DNA from: Locusta migratoria
Lineage: Eukaryota; Arthropoda; Insecta; Orthoptera; Acrididae
Assembly (NCBI GenBank): GCA_026315105.1
Contig: CM048747.1
Location: forward strand, 281,113,654-281,177,653
Direction: 5' to 3'
Length of the DNA: 64,000 bases
Each line of letters starts with the position of its first letter. Positions within the stretch are counted from its first letter, which is position 1. A program made the translations under genes and the position numbers. Positions 9,601-21,430 of the stretch are shown one piece after another. Under the pieces are notes generated by a model. That model was not told the DNA's origin. It worked only from the letters and a program-made list of their open reading frames with translations, and ran no database searches.

Positions 9601-11960
9601 CTTTTATTAATTCACTCAGTGCTGGTGTTATTAATTAATACAACGCTATACCATCCTGACTGTCCAAAGAAATGTTCCCTGCCTTTCCATAGAAACAGCT
9701 AGTTGCAATTATTCTAACTAGTAAACAACGAGAGAGGTCTTCCCAGACCCTTCTAAAAATCACACAGTTCTCTTCTTAAAAGCATACATTGGCGACACTA
9801 TCAAAAAAATAAAATCACCGGCTCCTGCAGCCGTTGTTACTGTTAATAAAATTCTTCTCTGTTTGTGAAAATAGTCAGCAAATAAAATGAAAAAGTCCAC
9901 TTGAAACAAAAACGCCGATAATTTTATAGATTGGCAACGGTCTGAAACCAGAAATATTCTGTTGACTATTGAAATATCAAAGAGGAAACATATTGATGAT
10001 TAGCCTCTTCACTGGGGAAACAGCGGCTCGTAGGTGGTCCTCACATGGGGTCGGTGAACACTCACACGGCTGCTTGGAATCAACATCTAATCTAATCATC
10101 CCTCCCATTACTGCACATAACGAAGTGTCCTTGCACATGGAACACTAACTACGTATTACTCAGCTTCTGAATCAGATAAACGCAGAATTTATGCTCTTCA
10201 GGGCATTGACAGTCTGAACACATGAAGAATGTCTTTGTTCAAATATCTTACCAGTATTGTCTACACACTGCCAAAATCATAAATTAGTACGTACTCTTAG
10301 GATTTTTTAATAAACTGAAAATTTATTGTTCAAATAGTGGTTAAGGAGCGCATGAAATGATAACATTTACAGGTAGCAGCTCAAACTGTACTGAGGTACC
10401 AGCTGTCCATCCATGCTGAAACACCCTATTTAAAATGACTCATTAAATCATATACACAGTAAAAAAAATGTTTGTAAATTTATGTGACTTAACTACTATG
10501 GTTATCAGTATAGGGTCATATTTCTTAAAGTTCTTATGACCATTTTCATAAATGTAATGTATCCTATTTTATATATCTGTCTCAAGTTTTTATTTTTATA
10601 AATCTTCCTTACTGTGGTTGATTTTAGCAATGCTGAGCTCTTGAGAATAACGGCATAGTCCGTCGAACAAGTTGTGCATTAACTGTGAGGTCATTAAAAG
10701 ATTTTTTTTTCTAAAAAGCAACTGTGGCTTGGAATACATTTTACGTTTTCCCTTTAAATAAGTAATTTAAGGAAAATGATCAAAATTGTGAAAAATTTGT
10801 GATGGCTCTTTATTTACTACATGGTATTGACATTTCAATTTCCAAATATTACTTTCCTATTCCGCTTCCAAATGCGAAAAACATAATAATTTGTAATTGC
10901 TTGCATTGGCCACGCCTTCTTCCTTGTTCTTAATTGTCTCATATTATCTGTTTATGTGGCGTTTTCTTTTCAATTTTGTGCATTCAGAATGCAGCGAATG
11001 TCTATATAACAACAAGAAGGCTACGGAGTAACAACTCTCCCAAGAAATGTGTTCATGGCAAAACGCAGAATCCTAATTAGTCTCTGAAGGCCCTCATCTG
11101 AAAACGTTGCCACAAAACTACATTTTTCTCAACCAAGGTAGTTAATATTGCAGTTTATGATGCAGTTATTGTCTTTAATGGTAGCAGCTCAGAGACGATA
11201 AGAGTCTTGTAGAGAATGGGCTTCAAGCCCGAAGTTTTCACTCGCGACATCTTAATGGGGATAGACACTCAACGTAGACTTGCAGCCATCCATTGCAGCA
11301 TAAATCCATTGAAGACCCTGCAGAGCAAACAAGACAGAAAAGAAGAATCCAGAAGTCTTGAAGGAAATGAGGACATTCATTACAGATCTGAAGGCTTTAA
11401 AAGGTGGGAATGGTAACGAAAAACATGTTAACTTTAAAATGCATTTTCTGAGAACTCATTATCAAGTACTTTTTCTCAAAAACAAGAAAAGATTTGAGTG
11501 TGATTTTTGGCATGTCTTTTGCATTATATATAACAAACATGTATAAAGAGGAAAATATTTAATGTCATTCATGTGTGTCAAGGTAGAGAATAAAGAATGT
11601 AGAATTTCTATGTGTAATATTTCAATTAAAAAGTAATTAAACCTAAAACTTCGTCAAATATCAGTAAATTATATGAGGGTTGCGATTATACTGCAAAAAA
11701 AATTAAAGTCAGTTTCGTAGAAACTTCCACAGTAAATGGTACCTTTGGGAATCATGAGTTCATAAACTTACAAACTTACAAAAAAATTAAATTACAAAAC
11801 AATTTCAGTAGATGCTTTTAACTACAAAATGATTGATGAATCATTGTAAATAATTTCATTTATGTAACTCCAAAATTGTGGATTTTGTGACAGGTTATAT
11901 TTGTACTTGTTTTTCATGTACATCCCCACTTAATAATTTGTCCTCAGTCTTTTTATCAGC
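9601..11960. other. Long AT-rich stretch without recognised features
   Basis: About 2.4 kb. Short SINE-tail fragments in antisense are possible near 10465-10520 (tttgtaaatttatgtgactt) and 11745-11785. The 66-codon frames at 11216-11546 show no domain. No RNA gene was recognised. Confidence 0.4.
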
Positions 11961-11964
11961 TAAA

Positions 11965-14132
11965 CTTAGCGCTCCATCACTGTGGCATAACCCTGTTGCC
12001 TGCTATTTCGTCTTTTGGCTCTCAGCTGTAGAGTAGGCAATTGTGACGGACGGTCATGACTGTCATGACATTGCTTCTTGGAAGACAGCTTCCACTCGTT
12101 TCTAACACTAAACGTAGGTGTAGACCAGATGTGGCTCAAATTCCAAAGAAGTGGTATCGACAGCAATTGAAAGTTTTATACCTAATAAATTAATAAAAGA
12201 AGGAGGCGATCCCCCTTGGTACACAAAACAGGTCAGGACACTGTTGCAAAAGCAAAGGAAAAGGCATACTAAATTTAAACGAACACGAAATCCCCAGGAT
12301 TTGCCATTGTACTCAGAAGCTCGAAATTTAGCGAGGATTTCAATGCGAGATGCCTACAATATTTATCACATCGAAATTCTTTCTCGTAATTTGACTGAAA
12401 ACCCAAAGAGATTTTGGTCATATGTTAATATACTCGGGGAAAGTCACAAACAATACCTTCACTACGTGATAGTAATGGCGATTCTGCCGATGACAGCGCT
12501 ACTAAAGCAGAGTTACTAAACTTAGCTTTTAGAAACTCATTCACCAAAGAAGACGAAACCAATATTCTAGATTTCGAATTACGAACAGATGCCGTAATGA
12601 GTGACATAGAAGTAGATATCATCGGAGTAGTGAAGCAACTAAAATCACTTAACAAGAACAAGTCTTCTGGTCCGGATTGTGTACCCATTAGATTTCTATC
12701 TGATTATGCTGAAGCGATAGCTCCTTACTTAACAGTCATATACAACCGCTCTCTCACAGAAGGATTTGTACCAAAAGATTGGAAAGTTGCACAGGTCACA
12801 CCTATATTCAAGAAAGGCAGTAGGAGTAACCCACTAAACTACAGGCCTATTTCATTGACGTCAATTTGCAGCAGGGTTTTGGAACATATCCTGTATTCAA
12901 ATATTATGAATTATCTGGAACCGAACGATCTATTGACCCAAGGTCAACACGGATTTAGAAAATATCGTTCATGCGAAACACAACTAGCTCTTTATTCACA
13001 CGAAGTGATGGGTGCTATCGACAAAGGTTCGCAAATCGATTCCGTATTTCTTGATTTCCAGAAAGCTTTTGACACCGTACCTCACAAACGGCTTTTAATC
13101 AAATTGCGTGGTTATGGTATATCGCCACAAATTTGCGATTGGATAGGGGATTTCTTGTCAGAGATGACACAGTTCGTAGTAATCGATGGTAAGGCATCGA
13201 TTAAAACAAAGGTGATATCGGGCGTTCCACAGGGTAGTGTCATTGGTCCTCTGCTATTCCTTATTTACATAAACGATTTAGGGAAAAATCTAAGTAGCTC
13301 TCTTAGGTTGTTTGCAGATGACGCCGTCATTTACCGTCTAGTAAAATCATCTGAAGATCAAAACCAACTGCAGAACGATCTGAATAAGATATCAGTATGG
13401 TGTAAAAATTGGCAATTGACTCTAAATAATGAGAAATGTGAAGTCGTCCACATGAGTACGAAAAGAAATCCGTTAAACTTTGTTTACAACATAAATTAAT
13501 CAAATGTGAAGGCCGTAAACTCCACAAAATACCTAGGAATTACTATTACTTCAGAGTTAAACTGGAAAGAACACGTAGATAATATCGTGGGAAAGGCGAA
13601 CCAGAGACTGCGTTTTATTGGCAGACCCTTAAAAGATGCAACAGAACTACTAAAGAAACTGCATACACTGCGCTTGTCCGTCCATTTTTGGAGTGTTGCA
13701 GCCCAGTGTGGGATCCTTATCAGGTGGGTTTGACGGAGGACATCGAAAGAGTCCAAAGAAGGGCAGCTCGTTTCGTATTGTCACGATACAGGGGAGACAG
13801 CGTTACGGAAATGATACAGGATCTGGGATGGGAATCATTACAACAACGGCGCTTATCGCTGCGGCGTGGGCTACTTGCGAAACTCCAATCGCCAACATTC
13901 TCCTTCGAATGCGAAAATATATTGTTGACTCCCACTTACATAGGTAGAAATGATCATCAGAATAAAATAAGAGAAATCAGAGCTCGAACAGAGAGATTCA
14001 GGTGTTCTTTCTTCCCGCGCGCTATTCTAGAATGGAATGGGAGATAAATAGTATAATTGTGGTTCGATGAACCCTCTGCCAGGCACTTAAATGTGATTTG
14101 CAGAGTATCCCATGTAGATGTAGATGTAGATG
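11965..14132 (+). mobile_element. CR1-like LINE, 5'-truncated and decayed
   Basis: Non-LTR retrotransposon lacking its endonuclease. It ends in a short GTAGAT-unit repeat at 14113-14132, preceded by aatgtgatttgcagagtat, which recurs at the end of the related copy near 47.0 kb. The coding region runs through 12151-12519, 12597-13499, a single stop, then 13506-13733 in the same frame and on in a shifted frame to about 14047. The left limit is approximate. CR1-type clade is inferred from protein motifs. Confidence 0.8.
12597..13499 (+). pseudogene. LINE reverse transcriptase domain
   Basis: 300-residue uninterrupted part of the RT. It contains KSSGPDCVP (residues 22-30), NYRPISLTS (81-89), DFQKAFDTVPHKRLL with the first catalytic Asp (153), SGVPQGSVIGPLLFLIYIND (208-227) and the FADD box (239-242). 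The active-site residues are intact. An in-frame TAA (13497-13499) ends it, after which the same frame continues with STKYLGITIT, so the stop is a mutation rather than the true C terminus. Confidence 0.88.
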
Positions 14133-14139
14133 TTACACC

Positions 14140-14870
14140 GACTAAGCTTCAACGTCATAAACAACTGAGCTAATAATTCAAGAACAATACTCACGGAACA
14201 CGAAAGAACAACCGCAAAAACCGATCCACCCGAAGAACAGGAAAAACGACGGTAATGTGTTTGCTTCTCATGTGGACGATCTAGAATCCAACCTACCTTC
14301 AACAAACATTTTTTATTAGTTATTATGTTTATGATCTTTCTACATCTTACAATCGCGCTTAATTTTGTAATACAATTGTAATGAAACTAGTATTTAACGC
14401 TTTAATCTACCTACATTAAATGTAAAACGCATTTGAAATTATTCAATTAAAAAAGTATTATCATTAAAATTTTAATTAGCTGCCCCGTCATTTCATAAAC
14501 AATATAAAGTGCCTTATGATGTAACTGATAATATTTTATATCATACGCAGTATTAAATGACTGGCGTATATGAGCAGCGTTAAATTTTAGAGCCATTTTC
14601 TCAGAATTATCTGCATAGTGCGCTTTAAAAATTACATGAGTGGGCACAGTTGAGGTTTACTGCTAATATGCGAAGTCTCATTGCAAAAATTTGTTAGTGA
14701 AAAACTCGACGACATTTCTATCTCTATTTCATTTACTGTTTAACCTGGTATCAACTATGTGGCAATAAGAAAGGTACCTTTTTCCCCAACTACGGCCCCA
14801 TGTTAAATTAATGATACACTACCTTAGTAACAACTGTGGGAAAATCCTAAAGTCTGATTTAAGATACACC
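14140..14870. other. Unassigned AT-rich DNA
   Basis: Nothing recognisable on either strand. Confidence 0.4.
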
Positions 14871-14875
14871 TAAGA

Positions 14876-15085
14876 CGCCGTAATTATAAAACTTTGCATT
14901 CGGCAGGACGGCGACTGAAATCTGCCTCCGGCCAACCAGATGTAGGTTTTCCGTGATTTTCCTAAATAACTCCAGGATGGTTCCTTTGAAAGGGCGCGAC
15001 CGATTTCCTGACACACCCTTAGCAAAAGAATCGGAGCTTGTGATGATCAGTGTGGACAGGACATAAACGCCTAATCCTTTTATTA
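14876..15085 (+). mobile_element. Second SINE family, partial copy
   Basis: Shows cattcggcaggacggcgact, then ggccaaccagatgtaggttt, ttttccgtgattttcctaaa, ccaggatggttcctttgaaa and ggcgcgaccgatttcctga in order. This is the typical middle and tail of the widespread arthropod SINE family. Head and ends are eroded. Confidence 0.75.
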
Positions 15086-15233
15086 CCCATACCTGATCAT
15101 TATTATACACTACTCACTTAAGCAGGTTCCGCGTGGCCTAACAAGAAATGAAGTCTGTTTACAACTTCTAACAATACAGTTCGGTGAATAGTGCAGTAAC
15201 ATTAACGTAGATGAACTATGAACTACAGTTACG

Positions 15234-15725
15234 TCAGTGTGTTTGGAAATAGTCACCTCCCATAACTATGCACTGGTGAACTGTGCGATACATGTCCTGG
15301 AAACTTTGCACGAACTCTTCATTTGGAATGGTGTTCAAAAACCTCATCACATACCGTTGGATAGCAGAAATATCGTCAAACCTCTTTCCTTTCAAAGCGA
15401 ATTTGAGTCGCGGGAATAGGAGAAAGTCTGAAGGATTCAGATCTGGCAGATGTTCAAGTTGCACAACAATGCTAGCCCACCCACAGCCAATACCGTCAAA
15501 AAGTTTCTGGCAATCTGAACATCCACCAAACTCGTCGGATATGAACCCTCCAGACTTCCAGCTAGTCCCTTGACTCAGACTCGCTTTAAAAGAAAAGAGA
15601 TTTGACGATATTCCTGACATCCAAGGAAACATGCTGAAGCTTTTGAACACCACTCCGAAGGAAGACTTCGAACAAAGTTTCCAGGACCTGTATCACAGAA
15701 CTCGTCGGCGGCTAGTTATGAGAGG
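15234..15725. pseudogene. Mariner transposase C-terminus, inverted duplicate
   Basis: On the minus strand (about 15470 to 15237) the frame reads DLNPSDFLLFPRLKFALKGK and later NTIPNEEFVQSFQDMY, the third-catalytic-Asp region and C terminus of a mariner transposase. On the plus strand (about 15466 to 15725, with frameshifts) the same region reads NASPPTANTVKKFLA, SDMNPPDF, KEKRFDDIPDIQGN and KEDFEQSFQDLYHR. The two diverged copies point away from each other from a shared centre near 15460. Both are truncated. Confidence 0.75.
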
Positions 15726-15814
15726 TATATATATATTATGATGTAATGTCAGCTACATATAATACATTAGTGAAATATACCAGTGTCTAATTAATAAGAT
15801 AAAACATATATCTG

Positions 15815-16036
15815 TCACAGAGCCAAGTCTAACTTCTTCAACCACTGGACAACTTCCTGCCTGACTAGATGAAGTTCGGTCATCCTTCCTGAGAGCGATC
15901 GTAGTGGGCAGTTAGTAAGTATGTGGGTCATCGTTTGTATGTTTGCTTTACAGTCACATGATTGGTCGTCTGTCTGTCCCCATTTAAATTCCCAAGAGTT
16001 ACAGCGACCAACACCAGTTCGGAAGCGGTTGGCCAA
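15815..16036 (-). pseudogene. LINE C-terminal zinc-knuckle fragment
   Basis: 73 residues with FRTGVGRCNSWEFKWG, SCDCKANIQTMTHILTNCPL and WLKKLDLAL. The Cys-X-Cys...His...Cys pattern is common to LINE C termini. It ends the element, and the 3' untranslated part is short. Confidence 0.78.
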
Positions 16037-16145
16037 AGACTAATCTCTCCTGGGAAGGTCCATTCCTTGGAGCTCCTTCGAGAGATCGTCTATCCAAATC
16101 CTGTTTTCTCCATTATACGAATCCGACGTTTTTGCCCAGTTCGAT

Positions 16146-16604
16146 TCAGACGAGAAGCTCATGTAGTTGCACAGCTGTTTTAAGAGGTGGTTTACGTAAT
16201 TTCAACCGGCTTACCTGTGGTGGAAGGTCTTGCAGGATAGGAAGCTCAGGAGTGGACAAGATCTTATAATACTCTCTCATTAAGGCTTCCGTCCGTCTTA
16301 GATCAGTAGGAACGATGTTGCATAATATTAGGAGCCATTGAAGTGGTATAGCCATCAGAGTGCCACTGATCAATCTCACTGCTCTATTTAATTGTAAATC
16401 AATGACTCTCACATGAGCACTGTTGAGCCAGATAGGATAACAGTATTCAGCTGCAGAGTAAACTAGGGACAAAGCTGTTGTACGCAAAACCTTAGCACTG
16501 GCTCCCCAATATGATCCTGCTAAGTGCTGCATAATGTTATTCCTAGTTTTAACTTGGTCTTCTGTTTTTTGAAGGTGGTACTTAAAAGTGAGAGACTTAT
16601 CCAA
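16146..16604 (-). pseudogene. LINE RT thumb/C-terminal fragment
   Basis: 152-residue fragment beginning just after a KYLGVILDKSLTF-like stretch (the KYLG part is encoded upstream of this Met). It contains LVYSAAEYCYPIWLNSAHV and RLISGTLMAIPLQWL, typical of the region after the RT palm in LINE proteins. The true protein continues on both sides. Confidence 0.8.
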
Positions 16605-16770
16605 GATGACTCCTAGGTATTTTGGATGTACACTATGAACACCATCAAACGGGATATTAAGTTTATAGTCAGCCTATTATCGAGATGGAAACAAGCTACT
16701 TCCGTTTTATTTGGGTTTGGCTTTAGTTTCCACATTGCGAAGTAATTTCTGAGGAGAGTTAGGTCAGATG

Positions 16771-17055
16771 TTAATATAATGTTAAGGTAGTTTCGGTCAC
16801 ATGGATGTCTCTGTGTTGTGACGCTATGGCAATGTCATCGGCATAAATGAATTTTCTAGATTGCGTAGCTGGAATATCAGCGATGTAAACATTACAAAGA
16901 ATGGGAGCAAGAACCAAACCCTTGGGGAGACCATCGTGCAGCTGTCTAAACCCGCTTTCCGTGTTGCCGAGATGGATCTTGATCAGACGACCACTTAGCA
17001 TTGAGTTCAGAAATCGCAATAAAATAGGACAAGGAATGAGATTGTAAAGCTTCAC
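16771..17055 (-). pseudogene. LINE RT fragment with YADD
   Basis: 94-residue fragment with DGLPKGLVLAPILCNVYIAD (residues 41-60), the RT palm block where a Q is normally expected before G, and KFIYADDIAIASQ (68-80), carrying the catalytic Asp pair. The frame is lost after residue 94. Confidence 0.85.
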
Positions 17056-17748
17056 TAGGAAGCCCTTCTTTCAGGCGGTCTCATAAGCTGCTGAGAGATC
17101 CAGAAAAGCAACGGAAGTGGTACACTTCTTTTCCTAACCAGTCTCAATGAAAGATGTCAGTGCTAGGACCTGGTCACAGCAATTACGGCCTTGTTTGAAA
17201 CCAGCTTGTTCAACAAGGATACTAGCAGTGAGAATGGGAATAATACTATTTCGAAGGACAGTAAGGCAACTGTAGTACATAGGTCGTCTATGTTAATTTT
17301 ACAGAACTCCTCAAACGAACTTTATTGCCTTTCTACAATGTCAGGTAATTCCTAACCACGTGCGAGAATAATTAATCCATGCTAACTAAAATTGTTTGGT
17401 TACTGACATTGGCCTACGCAAACTTGTTGGTTGGCTTAGTTTCCTTATGTTCTTTGTTTCTTATCCGAAATCAACCGAAACATTATTTGCAACAAAACAA
17501 AACGTAAACTAGATTAATATCAAGCTTGTTGCAGTAGTGCGTTACGACTACTGACCTCGGAATTTGTACCGGTTAGTGCGACTCACATAACCACCACGAG
17601 CTCTCAGAGACCTCTGATCTAGAAACACGCTCTATCGTGCCGCTACATGTTCTGTACGAAAAATGTTTTTCATTCCCACAGGCTCTGTCTTTGCCTACGT
17701 GTTGTAGTGGGACGAACACAGACGAATAGACGATCCCCACTCCCCTAC

Positions 17749-17947
17749 GAATGTGCGAATGTTTGTTAAGCTCAAGGGACTTAACTGCGGGGTCATGAGT
17801 CCCTAAACTTACAAACTATTTATGAACTACCTTATACTAAAGACGACACAAACATCCATGCCCGAGGGCGGATTCGAACCCCCGAGCGTAGCAACCGTTC
17901 TGACTGTGACTGGCGCGCCGCAGACCAATCGGCCACTGTGGTCGGCC
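17749..17947 (-). mobile_element. tRNA-headed SINE
   Basis: Complete minus-strand copy: tail (acttaactgcggggtcat) to the left, antisense B box ggattcgaaccc in the middle, head (gaccaatcggccactgtggt) to the right. The flanks cactcccctac (17738-17748) and cactcgcctac (17948-17958) are a TSD with one mismatch, pointing to an older insertion. Confidence 0.9.
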
Positions 17948-17958
17948 CACTCGCCTAC

Positions 17959-18969
17959 ATCGGCCCTGTTTTGCAGGATGAGAATAAAAGTTAAATTGTT
18001 TTCATGTGAATACTATGAAATTGTATATATTTATTTGGCATAAATGTTGTAGTGACATGATGTGATGTTAAAAATGTTTTGATTTGTTTTCTTTCTGTTT
18101 GATGTACGATCGAGGCATTGCAGTGAACAAAGGCGGCGTTGTCGCCGCCGCAGCCAACGTTGCTGTATCTGGCCACTACCGACATTTAACCGACTGCTAC
18201 GGGGCTGCGAATCCGGCTGCGCCTTCTCTATTGCTGAGCATCGATCATCTGCAAAGAGAAAAAAAAATGTTGTTTCATTATTGTTTGTCGTTCTGAGATG
18301 ACGTTTCATACGAGCATTGCTTAGCTCGATATGTATTATATCATACAGCAATAAATGTGGATGTATTATATTGAAAGGCATTTTGAGTTTATTATGAAGT
18401 TTTATTTAGTGCCTGCATTATTAATGTAGGAAGACGAATCTGATTTATTCAAAGTATTTAATTCAGTCGAGAAGACAATTGAATGGATAATTGAATTTTT
18501 CATTGACTTACCTTCAGTCGTGGCAAGATAAAGTACGTTAACTTTTAATAAGAAACTTCAAGTTTAGGAGTTAGTGAACTTCGATGTTTGAGTTTAAAAG
18601 ATCGATAGCAATTTACGCTGCCAGTGGTCGATTTTGAGAGTGAACTTACATCAACAGTTGAAAATTAATTCTCCTGCGTCACTCGTACAAGGACCTCTTA
18701 TTTTATTTTATTTAACGAAAGAGAAGACTTACATTTTTTTAATCGTGCTGGTGGCACGGGAACTTGGGAACGAAGTTGATAATTTTCACGGCCAAAATTG
18801 ACAGTGTTGCTAGGTAACAGAAAACAGCTACCTATCATTCAACTAAGATTTAGCTAAAGTAACTTTTTTTTTCAAAAATTTTCATTTACAACCTTTATCA
18901 AACTAGTATTGACTTGCTTGACAATTTTATCATCGTCCGTACTCCGTCCCACCGCATTGTATTGTACAG
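17959..18969. other. Unassigned DNA
   Basis: AT-rich except for a short GC-rich patch at 18130-18240. No recognisable gene. Confidence 0.4.
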
Positions 18970-18972
18970 TAA

Positions 18973-19898
18973 AGGCTAGTTTACACGACGACACTTCGTT
19001 TCATGAAACTGCGCTACTGGCCAGTGCGCATGCGCGGCAGGCGTTCGCGCAACTCGTTTGCGAAACTAAACAGTTACTTCCACCAACTTTCCACCTTCCA
19101 ACTTTGGCGAAACTGACTGGATGTGTTTTTAGGTTAGGTTATTACCAATACAGAACAAAATACAACATAAAGGGGGGAACGGAAAAAATAATTCGATTTT
19201 TGAACCTATATGCGATGCATAGGTGTTTGTGGGATTTTAACGACGAAAATTTCAGGAATAAGCAACGTTGTGTTAGTGCTCTTGAAACAATTATTCGTGA
19301 TTTAAATATTAATGGGTTGACGATTAGCGAATTGCAGACTAAAATACATTCATTTCGAAATACCTATACAAACAAACTATGCCAACTGTGGATTTCGGAA
19401 CACGATGCAGGTAGTGTAGATACGAATATCTACTTGACAAGAAACGTAATGCGATTTGTAATTTCAGTTCTGGTAACAATACTTCACGCATAATAGTGTC
19501 TTGTTACTTTATTGCATTACTAACTCTGTTTAAAAGGAACGTAAACTGCTCTGGTGACATTCTGAGTTGATTAAAATATCTTATAGGGTCTTCGGCCACA
19601 ATTTCTTTCAGGAAGGTCGCTCAGCAACCGAGCTGACGTCTTTTTTTTTTAATCTAGTCACGAACCCAAACACGTTTCTTATTCTTTTTATGTTTAGTCA
19701 TACGCAACGACTTCACACAGAGAAGTAATAGCTCTCTCGCATCTCTTACAGCTGCAAAAATTTTCACGTTAGGACGACTACGGCACTCACAAAACAACTA
19801 ATCTGAAATGTATAGTTTTGGCGACGTGTCTAGAGACATAACAAGAAACCAGTTGCGCACAATTCATTTCATGCAACGAGTGTCGTGTAAACTAGCCT
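18973..19898. mobile_element. PIF/Harbinger-like DNA element with MADF frame
   Basis: 926 bp bounded by an inverted repeat, AGGCTAGTTTACACGAC (17 bp perfect, followed by a looser acact-type match), and a 3-bp TSD TAA at 18970-18972 and 19899-19901. A TWA target and a Myb/MADF-type accessory protein fit the PIF/Harbinger superfamily. No transposase is present, so it is non-autonomous. Confidence 0.75.
19180..19493 (+). CDS. MADF (Myb/SANT-like) DNA-binding protein of the element
   Basis: The supported part of a longer open frame (18909-19493). It reads YAMHRCLWDFNDENFRNKQR, then CVSALETIIRDLN, ELQTKIHSFRNTYTNKLCQL, the signature of an MADF domain (trihelical, related to Myb). In PIF/Harbinger elements such a protein accompanies the transposase and binds termini. 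The upstream part of the frame overlaps the terminal repeat and looks non-coding. The true start is unclear and the C terminus is short. Confidence 0.6.
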
Positions 19899-19901
19899 TA
19901 A

Positions 19902-20350
19902 TATGAGGTAGGATAACCCGTTATGTAAATTCACGCTTATAAAGCTGTTTCTGATTGTTTTAATGGTAACATACTCGTGGTTTAATTGGTCGCGTCACGT
20001 TTCTCGACCACCTCACTTCTCAACATTGCCGATGGTTTCATCACAATGTCGCACGAAGAAAAGAAACAAATTAATATAAAAAAATGAATAAATAAATAAA
20101 AATAAAAAAAAATTGCGGAGATTTAACTTGGTTTAACCTTAGCATAACGAAATACGTAATTACTGTTCCTTCCAGAATACGTATGTTAGCTCCATCCTGA
20201 AGTAGTACGTTACCCCTATCTTCTGTTGCTATTGACCCTCGTTTGACGTTTCCGCCGCAATCTTCTCGCGTTTCTCATTCCTGGCTCTGTCACCGACAGC
20301 AGTGGGGCGCTGGAATTGCGAATTTGATAGCCCCGGCAACGACCGATAGG
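19902..20350. other. Unassigned DNA
   Basis: No recognisable element; contains an A-rich tract at about 20080-20115. Confidence 0.4.
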
Positions 20351-20359
20351 TGGCGAGAG

Positions 20360-20360
<1 letters not shown>

Positions 20361-20402
<42 letters not shown>
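20361..20402. repeat. (CT)n microsatellite
   Basis: About 20 perfect CT units. Open frames across it encode only SL or RE dipeptide repeats and are not genes. Confidence 0.97.
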
Positions 20403-20403
<1 letters not shown>

Positions 20404-20639
20404 GGTGTGATTGGACGGGCAGCGACACTTGAGGAGGGGCCTCCAACTCTACGCCTGGAGAAGGGAAAGTGGCGTGCTGTGATCACATCGCCTTGGCGCT
20501 TCTGCGAGGTGGAGAAAGGCCTGCTTCCAGGAACAGAGCGCCACCTACGGCTATCTTGTTCACTAGCACGTCTTCTGATATCAGTGGTATCAAGTGTGCG
20601 TGTGTGGTATGACATGACAGTGCCCCCAGGCTGATGCCG

Positions 20640-21220
20640 CGCACTTGTATACTATAGAGCCACACACATCGGCACATTTAAATCGCGCGCGGGAAATATA
20701 AGCTTCGGGAAGTTAGTGACGTAGGGTTTTTTTCCGCGGGGCTGGAAAAACGGAAACCGAGTCGCGCGGGGGAAGAGGAGAGTCGGGTGGACTGCCGAGT
20801 ACGGCGGAGCGTGGTTGCTCGTCGCGGCGCTTTCTGTAAAAACGTGGGATAGCTTTTCGCGGCTGAAGTACCGTTTCTTCGTATGCCTTTTGAGTTAAAG
20901 GATTCCGGTGTGTGGGCTAAAGTGCGAAGTTGCGTGGGGGCTCGAGTCACAAAAAACATTTTTATAACTTTGTGTGATAGAAAAATTAAACTTATTTAAA
21001 ACAACATCTGTGTGGTGAACATTATTTTTTCACAACTCGCCCTGTACGCCCATAAATGTGTATAATTGGTATGTACTTTTGTTTATTAATTGAAAAATGT
21101 ATTAAGGCGCACGTGGACGGAACAGCACCAAAGCGGGAATCATTTAGTGTCATCCCCTAAGCGACCACAAAACGTTTTTCCACCAGAAAGAGGGAAAAGC
21201 ATGTTCCGCCCCGTCGCATA
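20640..21220 (+). mobile_element. Candidate LTR (solo or partial)
   Basis: GC- and CpG-rich block that looks promoter-like (aatataagcttcggg near 20695, a tataac near 20963) and ends cgtcgcata just before a primer-binding-site-like sequence. This is the order expected for an LTR followed by a leader. I could not define the left boundary or find a second LTR, gag or pol, so the call is tentative. Confidence 0.35.
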
Positions 21221-21233
21221 TGGGGGCTCGTCC
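21221..21233 (+). promoter_or_regulatory. tRNA-Pro-type primer-binding-site-like sequence
   Basis: TGGGGGCTCGTCC matches 13 bases of the classic PBS complementary to the 3' end of tRNA-Pro, then diverges. LTR retroelements use such a site to prime minus-strand DNA synthesis. Position immediately after a possible LTR end fits, but a chance match cannot be excluded. Confidence 0.4.
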
Positions 21234-21430
21234 ATTTCGCGAAACAGTGTGTAGTGTGTACTGAGACACGTTCCGGATCGTCCATTTCGCGAAACAGTGT
21301 GTAGTGTGTATTGAGCCACGTTCCGACTCGTCCATTTCGTGAAATAGTGTGTTCCGGTTCGCCCATTTGAAGCGAGAAATACGTCGCGGCTCGTTCATTT
21401 CGAGTGCGAAGTACATTCCGACTCGCGTGT
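21227..21430 (+). repeat. 50-bp tandem repeat in leader-like sequence
   Basis: The block tcgtccatttcg recurs at exactly 50-bp spacing (tccatttcg starts at 21231, 21281 and 21331), with decayed units continuing to about 21430. Each unit restates part of the PBS-like sequence, for example gactcgtccatttcg. Confidence 0.85.

Larger units (their letters stand above)
15800..17340 (-). mobile_element. LINE remnant with RT and C-terminal zinc knuckle
   Basis: Minus-strand non-LTR element, 5'-truncated, with frames at 16771-17055, 16146-16604 and 15815-16036. Upstream of the first frame, NQAGFKQGRNCCDQVLAL and SVAFLDLSAAYETA give RT motif A. The YADD box lies at 16834-16845. The C-terminal frame has a CDC...H...C knuckle typical of several LINE clades. 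Frameshifts break it. Clade not assigned. Confidence 0.82.

Noticed and set aside
20216..20634. Open frames across the CT microsatellite
   Set aside because: They encode SLSLSL or RERERE repeats in several frames at once; composition explains them.
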